Assembly (NCBI RefSeq): GCF_900119795.1
Contig: NZ_LT634361.1
Coordinates: 2,604,001 to 2,668,000 of the forward strand
DNA from: Tenacibaculum maritimum NCIMB 2154
Lineage (GTDB): Bacteria > Bacteroidota > Bacteroidia > Flavobacteriales > Flavobacteriaceae
Reading direction: 5' to 3'
Length of the DNA: 64,000 bases
In this document: positions 27,322 through 34,352 of the stretch, piece after piece
Layout: each line of letters opens with the position of its first letter
How positions within the stretch are numbered: the first letter of the stretch is position 1
Program-made: the position numbers and the translations under genes
The notes under the pieces: generated by a model
Told to the model about the DNA's origin: nothing
Database searches by the model: none
The model's input: the letters and a program-made list of their open reading frames with translations, nothing else

Positions 27322-27981
27322 CTATTTTAAATTACCAATTACGAAAGATGATAAGGAGTCTTTTTTATAAATATATCTATCTATATACTCAGTGAAGCCA
27401 GAGTTTTTAATTTTCCTTATTTCTTTGTCTAACCTCATTATATATTTGCTTTTAGCATCTAAAAAAATACTGTCTGTTACAAATAAATTATTTGTGTTTT
27501 TCCATAAGAATATCTTATCGTTATTAAAAAATAATGAATCCCCTTCAAATATAGCATCATCATTGTATTTTCCTTCAAAAACACATATCAATTTACTTTT
27601 TTCATAAAAAAATAAATATTCTTTATTTATTTTTTTAGCATTAAAATATATTTCCTCTCTAGGATATTTAGGCGTATTCCAAGTAACCAAAGTACCATAA
27701 TCATAATCAGGATGTCCATATACATCACTATTGTCATCTAAAGGATCTTCAAGAAAACCTTTTTTTAATTTTAGTTGAGTACTTTTATAATCTCCAATTA
27801 ATTTCTTATTTATTTTTTTAGGAAATATAGATTGATAATTAGGTTTTGCTATTGCATATTTCGGAATAAATAAACTATCATTTTTCTGTTTTTTTGCTAT
27901 ATTCTTTTCTGATTTTTTTTCTTTACAAGAAAACAAGAGAGCAAGAAAACAAGAAAATAAAAAAATAAAATTGTTTTTCAT
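27322..27981 (-). CDS. Putative immunity lipoprotein for orphan module 2 (219 aa)
   Basis: It begins MKNNFIFLFSCFLALLFSCK, a lipoprotein signal with the lipid-anchored cysteine at residue 19. The mature protein is Lys-rich and unrecognised. It begins 2 bp after module 2, so it is probably co-transcribed with the toxin module as its immunity protein. There is no sequence similarity I can see to the other two lipoproteins of the array, as expected if each matches a different toxin tip. Confidence 0.65.
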   Translation of the reverse strand: MKNNFIFLFSCFLALLFSCKEKKSEKNIAKKQKNDSLFIPKYAIAKPNYQSIFPKKINKKLIGDYKSTQLKLKKGFLEDPLDDNSDVYGHPDYDYGTLVTWNTPKYPREEIYFNAKKINKEYLFFYEKSKLICVFEGKYNDDAIFEGDSLFFNNDKIFLWKNTNNLFVTDSIFLDAKSKYIMRLDKEIRKIKNSGFTEYIDRYIYKKDSLSSFVIGNLK

Positions 27982-27983
27982 AA

Positions 27984-28805
27984 TTATTTATAATTTGGAT
28001 TAAAATTTTCTTTACGAAGGTGTAAATGATGATGATGATTAGCTAAATGAGTAGTATGACTCTCTTTAAGTCTAAAAGTTTTTTTATTTAATATAATATC
28101 ATAACTATAAAAACTACTCCAGCCAAATTTAATTAAGGCATCAATAAACTTCTCTGTTCTATCAACATCTAAATCATCAGGATTAGTGTCTATGCGTAAA
28201 GAAGCAACCTTTTTATCTTTTCTTAAATATCGAAAGTCTCCAGCAATACCGTTATAATGTGATACGCTTGGAGCTCCCGTACCATCTTTTGAAGTAAAGC
28301 CATTTATAGCGACATCTTTATAATCATTTTCTGCTAACGCTCCCAATAAACAAGCATAAGCTTCAGGATTTATATATTCTCTATCCGTATTATCTTTAAG
28401 TGTAATCTTAATACCATTTTTATCATAAGAAATAGGTAATTTCAATTTAATTAATGGTACTTTTCCTATATCGTATTTATAATATCTGACATCTTTTCCT
28501 ACTTTGATTTTTTTCCACTCTTTTTTGTAAATTGAAGAGCCCTTCTTCCGTTTTTGGGCTTTAATAACATCAAATGTTCCTAAATTATGTTTACCACCAT
28601 TTTTATCATGATATACATAGCTAACTTCTTTTAAACCTTTAAAATCCAATTTACTTATTTCTCCTGTATGGTAAATATTCAGAATATTATCTACCTTCAA
28701 CTCAAACCAATTCCCTTCACCATAATACCAAAGGTTGGGGCGATTATCAAAAACCTCTTCATATTTTACCTCAAACCAATTTTGATTAGCGGGCTCGGCA
28801 TCCAT
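27984..28805 (-). CDS. Orphan toxin module 2: linker plus M15-like peptidase domain
   Basis: The frame opens directly at the shared linker MDAEPANQNWFEVKYEEVFD. The C-terminal domain has SVSHYNGIAGDFRYLRKD (H183, D190) and HHHHLHLRKE (about 257-266). This resembles the SxHxxGxAxD...HxH zinc site of M15 D-Ala-D-Ala carboxypeptidase/endolysin-type peptidases. It lacks the N-terminal delivery part of the 467-aa effector. DNA identity with that gene extends upstream of the ATG to 28858. It is likely a silent spare tip that could be joined to the main effector by recombination. Expression as it stands is uncertain. Confidence 0.75.
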   Translation of the reverse strand: MDAEPANQNWFEVKYEEVFDNRPNLWYYGEGNWFELKVDNILNIYHTGEISKLDFKGLKEVSYVYHDKNGGKHNLGTFDVIKAQKRKKGSSIYKKEWKKIKVGKDVRYYKYDIGKVPLIKLKLPISYDKNGIKITLKDNTDREYINPEAYACLLGALAENDYKDVAINGFTSKDGTGAPSVSHYNGIAGDFRYLRKDKKVASLRIDTNPDDLDVDRTEKFIDALIKFGWSSFYSYDIILNKKTFRLKESHTTHLANHHHHLHLRKENFNPNYK

Positions 28806-28858
28806 AGCTATATAAAAAGGACTGGTTTTTCCTTCGACTTTGTTTAAGGCGTCTTTGT
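28699..28858 (-). repeat. Effector linker repeat, copy in module 2
   Basis: This 160-bp block matches 30081-30240 at 159 positions, the one change being G to A. It covers the linker codons and the preceding DALNKxEGKTSPFYIA codons. Outside the block the sequences diverge abruptly. Confidence 0.9.
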
Positions 28859-28873
28859 TTTGTTCTAGAAAAA

Positions 28874-29440
28874 TTAGCCTTCAAAATCTTCGCAACTATG
28901 ATTTTCTAATTTGAACATTTCTTTCTTAGTTATATAGAAGTTGTTTATTCTGAAATCTTCTATTTCTTCAAAATTTTTATTTAATACAATATTATAGATT
29001 GGAGTTGCTTCTATTTTAGTTAAAAACAATATTATTTCTTTGTTATTTTGAACAAAGTATATTTCATATCCTTTATTAATTTTATTGATTTTATTAATTT
29101 TAAAAACTCTTTTTTTAGCTGTTTCACATATGTTTCTCAAAATTAAACTGTTATTAATAAATTTAATATTAGCTATATCACAAGAATAACACGCACCAGA
29201 AAAATCATACATATATTTTTTTAAAGGGTCTTCTTCTTCTTCATTAACAGATAAGCCTATCATATCTTGATTTAAAATTTCTTTTAAATCAAAATCTAAA
29301 TCTTTATTATTTTTTTTCCTTTTTTTTACATCTGTTTTTATTAACTGAATTCTGTCTTTCTCTTGTTGTATAGTTTTTTCTTTTGTAGTTGTTTTACAAC
29401 TAAGAAAAAAAAATAAAATGATAGAGGTAATATATTTCAT
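28874..29440 (-). CDS. Putative immunity lipoprotein for the M23 effector (188 aa)
   Basis: The N-terminus MKYITSIILFFFLSCKTTTK is a lipoprotein signal with cysteine at residue 15. A pair of cysteines (GACYSCD) and a C-terminal NHSCEDFEG are present. I do not recognise the family. It follows the M23-peptidase effector gene by 9 bp. The expected role is to protect the producer's own peptidoglycan from the M23 enzyme; this is inferred from context. Confidence 0.65.
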   Translation of the reverse strand: MKYITSIILFFFLSCKTTTKEKTIQQEKDRIQLIKTDVKKRKKNNKDLDFDLKEILNQDMIGLSVNEEEEDPLKKYMYDFSGACYSCDIANIKFINNSLILRNICETAKKRVFKINKINKINKGYEIYFVQNNKEIILFLTKIEATPIYNIVLNKNFEEIEDFRINNFYITKKEMFKLENHSCEDFEG

Positions 29441-29449
29441 AATAGAAGT

Positions 29450-30853
29450 TTATTTAATTATTTTTTTTGACTTTGAATTGTTGTAGGATTCTTCTAATAA
29501 AGGAAGAGGATCTATTAAGTCTTTTCTTCTTTGAAAACTTCTGTTTTTAGAATAGTTAGATGATTTTGCATACATCATATCACTATATTTTACAGTTTTA
29601 TCTGTTAACTTACCTGTTGCTTCTCCTGTATACATTTCAATATGTAGCATTCCTCTTTTATCTGATTTAGGTTGTTTTATATTTGGTATTAAAAGCCCTA
29701 CTTCTGCAATTTTATCTCCTTTTTTTACTTTATCTCCTTTTTTTACCTTAATGTTATTTTTACTAACTTCTCCGTATCTAACATATAATTTTTTTCCTTT
29801 TTTGTACTCGTAGCTGTGTTCTATTTCAATAGCCCAAGTATCGTAGTAAAAAGCATAAACACTTTTTACAATTCCATCGTCCATAGCATAAATTGACTCT
29901 CCAACTTCATAATATAAATCTCTAGCAGCATGAATACGATTAGAAGGTCTTTTATATCCAAAAGTAGGAGCTTTTTTTTCATGCAAAGTATAATCATAAG
30001 GTTTATAATCATTATTTTTAAAACCATCAGGGTGATTTAGAGGTATAGTTTTAAAAGGAAATAGTAACCCGCCTTTTTCTAACTCAAACCAATTCCCTTC
30101 ACCATAATACCAAAGGTTGGGGCGATTATCAAAAACCTCTTCATATTTTACCTCAAACCAATTTTGATTAGCGGGCTCGGCATCCATAGCTATATAAAAA
30201 GGACTGGTTTTTCCTTCGGCTTTGTTTAAGGCGTCTTTGTATTGTTTGTTTTCTTGTTGGTCTGTAGATTGTAAGGTGATTTTAGCAATGGCATGATCTT
30301 TAAAATCAGCTGCATTGAGCGCATTACTTTTTTGGGAAAACTCACCAACAACCGCCTTAAAAGCAAATACTTTTTTATTATTTTGAGTTACATATATCGG
30401 TTCTTTCGTTGTTGTTAGTGCATCGGTATCTCCTCCTTGTTTTAGGTTTAAAGTTATTTCTCTATCTGGCATATATTGTGTTTGTATAACAATATATACC
30501 TCCTCTCCTAATTGCGCACTGGTTCGTTTGGTAAATTTAATACTTTCCTTTACCAAAGCAATGTCTATACAGTCGCCTTTAGTATAATTGCTTTTACTTA
30601 ATGCTGCTACAACCTGTTCTAAGCTTGCTTGTTGTTTATTAATGAGTTTTCCTTGTAGGTTTTTATAAATTATTTTGGCTATTTTACGTTTTCTTTTTTT
30701 AGTTCCCGTGTTATTATTTCCCTTAAAAGTATAAGAAATAGCCTCTGTTGTTTTTTCGGTACTTACAATTTCTTTTTTAGCAAAATAAGCCGTTTTTACC
30801 GTTTGTACTTTTATATCGAGGGAGTTGCTAGGGCGTACTATTAAATTTTTCAT
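29450..30853 (-). CDS. T6SS-associated effector with C-terminal M23 peptidase domain
   Basis: The 467-residue protein has an N-terminal region (1-215) resembling the C-terminal extension of the adjacent Hcp. Then comes the shared linker (about 223-258: MDAEPANQNW...GNWFEL) and an M23 peptidase tip. The tip shows H308-A-A-R-D312, a Gly/Lys-rich strand with KKGDKVKKGDKIAEVG, and MLHIEMY (H404, E406), the zinc-site pattern of lysostaphin-like endopeptidases. There is no signal peptide, which fits T6SS delivery. It starts 5 bp after the Hcp gene. The likely target is peptidoglycan of competitors. Confidence 0.8.
   Translation of the reverse strand: MKNLIVRPSNSLDIKVQTVKTAYFAKKEIVSTEKTTEAISYTFKGNNNTGTKKRKRKIAKIIYKNLQGKLINKQQASLEQVVAALSKSNYTKGDCIDIALVKESIKFTKRTSAQLGEEVYIVIQTQYMPDREITLNLKQGGDTDALTTTKEPIYVTQNNKKVFAFKAVVGEFSQKSNALNAADFKDHAIAKITLQSTDQQENKQYKDALNKAEGKTSPFYIAMDAEPANQNWFEVKYEEVFDNRPNLWYYGEGNWFELEKGGLLFPFKTIPLNHPDGFKNNDYKPYDYTLHEKKAPTFGYKRPSNRIHAARDLYYEVGESIYAMDDGIVKSVYAFYYDTWAIEIEHSYEYKKGKKLYVRYGEVSKNNIKVKKGDKVKKGDKIAEVGLLIPNIKQPKSDKRGMLHIEMYTGEATGKLTDKTVKYSDMMYAKSSNYSKNRSFQRRKDLIDPLPLLEESYNNSKSKKIIK
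30081..30240 (-). repeat. Effector linker repeat, copy in the main effector gene
   Basis: This is the 160-bp counterpart of 28699-28858. Shorter or diverged copies lie at 27036-27157 and 25423-25537, giving four copies in the array. Confidence 0.9.
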
Positions 30854-30858
30854 AGTGT

Positions 30859-31611
30859 TTAATTTGTTAAAATTTCTCTATCTTCTTCTTGCTGTGCGAC
30901 TACTTTTAGCTTTATTTTATGGGTATTGGCGGTAATATGAAAGTTTTTAATACAATCATCTTCAATTCGTTCACCATTATATATAAAATCTTTGGTATGA
31001 TTGCTAAGGTCAATAGTTATGATTTGTCCTATTAAATTTTGAGTGCTTACTACTGCATATATTTCCTCTCCTGTAGTGGGGTTGGCTTGTGTATTCCCTT
31101 CTAAGTCCGTATAAAAACACTTCATTCGAGGCCTCGTATCCTCCATGCTTTGAGGTTTGTATTCGTGCCTAGGAGTCCAAGACTCATTCCAAGATTTAAT
31201 TAATGGAGGTAGGTTTTTAAAATATTGTATAGCAGCAGAAAGCGTTAGCTCAGTAATCATTCCCCTTTGTACATCAAAGTACTCCTTATAATAAATAGGC
31301 AAGCAATCAACTAACTTATATTTAAAAAGGATTTGCCCATCAAAATCGTCTTGATAAAATACCACTTCGGCATTTTTTAAAGTATATAGGTTATAAGGAT
31401 ACGCAATCGTTTTATCCTCCATTCTATGTGTAAACATCCATTTTAAAATATGATCTTCCTCTCCTTTGGGTGTAAAAAAAACAGTAACATACCCGCCAAG
31501 AGTTTCAGTAGCTGGTCTTCCTGTTTTTCGAGTATAGCGCTCGTATTCTACCAATACATGTTGTAGTATTCTCTCTACATTTCCAATATATAATTTAGCA
31601 ACAATAGGCAT
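30859..31611 (-). CDS. tssD: Extended Hcp/TssD tube protein of a Bacteroidota type VI secretion system
   Basis: The first 130 residues follow the TssD pattern: MPIVAKLYIGNVERILQHVL, then RPATETLGGYVTVFF, WMFTHRM, and a CLPIYYKEYFD strand, as in Hcp of T6SS subtype iii. A C-terminal extension of about 100 residues follows, ending in a domain (EIYAVVSTQNLIGQIITIDL) also seen in the effector downstream. I start at the ATG at 31611, because the family begins MxxxAKL there; a longer frame to 31674 adds residues with no family match. It is the first gene of the cargo operon. No other T6SS structural genes are in the window. Confidence 0.75.
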   Translation of the reverse strand: MPIVAKLYIGNVERILQHVLVEYERYTRKTGRPATETLGGYVTVFFTPKGEEDHILKWMFTHRMEDKTIAYPYNLYTLKNAEVVFYQDDFDGQILFKYKLVDCLPIYYKEYFDVQRGMITELTLSAAIQYFKNLPPLIKSWNESWTPRHEYKPQSMEDTRPRMKCFYTDLEGNTQANPTTGEEIYAVVSTQNLIGQIITIDLSNHTKDFIYNGERIEDDCIKNFHITANTHKIKLKVVAQQEEDREILTN

Positions 31612-31876
31612 TCTTTTACTTTTTAATAACAGTTTTTCTTCTTCAAATGTATTTAAAAAAACAATAAAAAACAAAAATCTAAAAATAAAAATACAAAGGC
31701 TAGTGTGTTTTAAATGAGCGGCTTTTGATTCACAGCGTATAACTACGTATTCTTATAAAAGTACAATTACGTAGCACCAAAAACAAAGTAACAATATTCT
31801 TTATTTTATTTGTTTTTTGTTTTTTTTGAAAAAGATTAAACACATCTCTTTTAGTTATATAAATTGGGAGGCTTCC

Positions 31877-32040
31877 TTTTTTGTACAGCGTTTTTTTCTC
31901 CCGTAAAAACACTGTACAAGATTTCAACGTCATTTTTTGTACAGCGTTTTTTTCCCTCGTAAAAACACTGTACAAGATTTCAACTTCGTTTTTTGTACAA
32001 GGTTTGGAACGCCTTCTAAAAAGTTTGTACAGATTTCCCT
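31877..32040. repeat. Three tandem TGTACA hairpin units, right edge of the effector array
   Basis: Units begin at 31877, 31933 and 31989, a 56-bp period. Units 1 and 2 are nearly identical and each forms a stem, TTGTACAG...CTGTACAA, extended by GTTTTT/AAAAAC. Unit 3 is diverged and closer to the repeat at 25175-25212 (AAAAAGTTTGTACA is shared). Apparent reading frames across this block arise from the repeat and are not genes. The remainder of the intergenic region (31612-31876 and 32041-32412) holds no gene I can support. Confidence 0.85.
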
Positions 32041-32412
32041 TAAAAATCAACGAGTTACATATAAATATTAAATTTATTTGGATTTTTTTATAAGAGAACT
32101 GCAATTTTTATCTTGATATTCGAGGTAATACATAGGCTTTTTAGGAAGGTAGTAAAGAGCTTTCTCTTTATTTTTTGAAAGAAAAACGAGGCAAAGAAAG
32201 CTTTGCTAGCTTACTACTTATTGTAGTATCTGTACGTTTTAATCACCGCCTTTTTATTGTAGAAGCTGGTATTCTTTTTTGACAATTTGCCTTATAAATT
32301 TGAATTACCTTCCAGATACCTTTTTAACTAAAAACGAAGCATAATGGGTGTCCGTAATAAAATAGCTATACGAATAGATACTTTTGTTTTATCATTTTAA
32401 TAAACTAAAAAT

Positions 32413-32553
32413 ATGAACACCTTACAAGCAATCAAACCAGGACCAAAGCCTAAAAAAGAAGATGGTACTCCTGACAGAAGAAGACGTGTTACCCCTGAAA
32501 CCAAACCTAAACATCCTGATTTAAAACCGCATAAACATAAGACGGGCGATTGA
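32413..32553 (+). CDS. Small basic proline-rich protein (46 aa)
   Basis: The frame encodes MNTLQAIKPGPKPKKEDGTP, continuing with RRRRVTPETKPKHPDLKP and ending HKTGD. It is hydrophilic, with no hydrophobic core, and looks like a flexible linker or nucleic-acid-binding tail. Candidate -7 boxes lie upstream at 32295-32302 (TAAATTTG) and 32379-32386 (TACTTTTG). It is 43 bp ahead of the HNH gene and may form a unit with it. The family is unknown. Confidence 0.45.
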   Translation: MNTLQAIKPGPKPKKEDGTPDRRRRVTPETKPKHPDLKPHKHKTGD

Positions 32554-32596
32554 TCATTGCTAATTTTTAAAACATTTATTAATTAAAAAGTACATA

Positions 32597-32893
32597 ATGG
32601 CATTTACTGAGGAAAAAATTCAAGAAATATAGGAAAAAGGCACTCCTATTCCTAAATTCGACCCTAATAAATTTAGAAAAGATCAATGCGATGCATGGAT
32701 CTTTAGAGACCAATATGGTAACAGAGATTCAATATATGGTTGGGAAATCGACCATATAACACCTCTATCCAATGATGGCGGCAACGAAAATTCAAATCTT
32801 CGCCCTTTGCAATGGCAAAATAACATTGCTAAATCTAATGGAAAACTAACCTGTGCAATCGTTTCAAAAGGCACTAAAAACATAAAAAAATAA
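32597..32893 (+). pseudogene. HNH-nuclease-like gene interrupted by an amber codon
   Basis: From ATG 32597 the frame reads MAFTEEKIQEI, then TAG at 32630-32632, then EKGTPIPKFDPNKFRKDQCD. It continues through GWEIDHITPLSNDGGNENSN and NLRPLQWQNNIAKS to a stop at 32891. The IDHI...N...LRPLQW...N pattern is an HNH core. The frame is otherwise open and well preserved, so the stop is recent, read through, or avoided by a start further downstream. No good ATG lies between the amber codon and the HNH core. It ends 2 bp before the DUF3892 gene. Confidence 0.7.
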
Positions 32894-32895
32894 CA

Positions 32896-33201
32896 ATGGC
32901 AACATATGGAATCTCTGGAGCATGGGAAGATGCTACTGGCGCAATAACTCACTATACCCTTCATCTAATCATCAATCATCAAATTCGTAAAGCTTCAATA
33001 GAAACAAAAGCTGATGTAATACAGCTTGTAAACAACCCAAAAAACACTGTTAACACTTTAACTTGGGATTATTCCTCTTGTAATTGGAAATATGGTAAAA
33101 CAGTACATACAGTTACCAGAAATAACGATACCTATTTAAGATCTGGTCCTAACAACCAACAAACTGATAATTTGAAACACCTAATTCATTATCTAATTTA
33201 G
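32896..33201 (+). CDS. DUF3892 family protein (101 aa)
   Basis: MATYGISGAWEDATGAITHY and YLRSGPNNQQTDNLKHLIH match the start and end of the DUF3892 family as I recall it. The biochemical role of the family is unknown. It lies 2 bp after the HNH gene and is presumably co-transcribed. The pairing suggests that the two act together, for instance as toxin and partner, but this is conjecture. Confidence 0.65.
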   Translation: MATYGISGAWEDATGAITHYTLHLIINHQIRKASIETKADVIQLVNNPKNTVNTLTWDYSSCNWKYGKTVHTVTRNNDTYLRSGPNNQQTDNLKHLIHYLI

Positions 33202-34352
33202 TACCTATCAATTCGGAGCATTCTTTTAAGTTTCAAATGAATACATCTGAGATATAAAAAATAAGAAAAGCTACTTTAAGAAATTGAAGTAGTTTTCTTA
33301 TTTCTAAATGGTATAAAAATTACTACTTATGCAGTACGCCCCTGCATACATGTTTAATTTTTAAACCTATAAGAAAAAATAATAGTGGAAGTAAAAGGGC
33401 TAGTATGTTTTTTATTTTTCAGCTTGTTTTGATAAGAAAAGTTTTATTGGACGCAGAAACATCAGTACCTTTTAAATCTTTAATAAACGTGAATTCGCCC
33501 CCCTTAAACAATACTAAAAAAGAGTACAATTCACTTAAAAAAAACAACTATATCCCAATCACAAACAATTATTTTTCAAGTAATTTTCAACAGAAAATAG
33601 TACTAAGAATCAATACCGCTATAAAAATATTCTTCATACCAATTGTACTCTAAAACACCCTCCATCTTATAAAATGTTAATCCGAGTGCTTTTCAAAAGA
33701 AAAGGATATCAAAAACTGTATTAATTATAAAAATTTCCAATACCTATTGCAGTTTACAAGCTTGAGTGAATAGCAACACACTCGAAATAACAATCGCTTT
33801 TTAATAGAAACTCCATAGTGAATAAGCCCCCGCTTATTTTATTATTGAATCCACCTTTAAAAAAGGCGTATTAAAAAAGCTGTATTCGTAAAACCATTTT
33901 TAATCATAACGTTCCTAAAAAGAATGTTCTTTCCATCAACAATGTCCTTCTTGATTAATTTTGATTGTTTATTTAAACGTCCCACAACCAAATGCCAATT
34001 TCAAGAACACTTTTAATAGTAAATCATATTTAAAAATAATTTAGTAACTAAAAGTTTTACCACTACAAACATACTAACAAAAAACGAAAATACACAAACA
34101 ATTACTAACTTTTTTCTTTTTAAATTCATATAAAACTAAAAAACAAAAACATTATTCGCTATTTCAAAACACTCCCCTCTCCTTTCATGCCGCTATATTT
34201 TCTTAAAACAACACTACAAAAAAATCATTGACCTCCACAAATCTCAACTCATACACAACACATTTTACCGACAATACACTAGGGCTTCACCGAAAAAAGA
34301 AACTCAAAAAAGAACTAACCAAGTAATTTTAAAGCTCTAAAACCCTCTAATT
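33202..34352. other. AT-rich intergenic region without a supportable gene
   Basis: About 1.15 kb lies between the DUF3892 gene and the first T9SS protein. I see no RNA gene, no conserved frame and no strong repeat. An 82-codon open frame at 33405-33653 has no family likeness. The bases just before 34353 form the long leader of the next gene. Confidence 0.5.

Noticed and set aside
31877-32040. CRISPR array
   Set aside because: There are only three units, two nearly identical in full and without unique spacers, and no cas genes are nearby.
31730-32104. Open frames of 124 and 70 codons across the TGTACA repeats
   Set aside because: They consist of translated hairpin repeats on both strands, with no domain and no start signal. 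The repeat explains them.
33405-33653. 82-codon open frame in the gap before the DUF4114 genes
   Set aside because: It has a low-complexity hydrophobic and Asn/Lys-rich composition, with no promoter box or family match.
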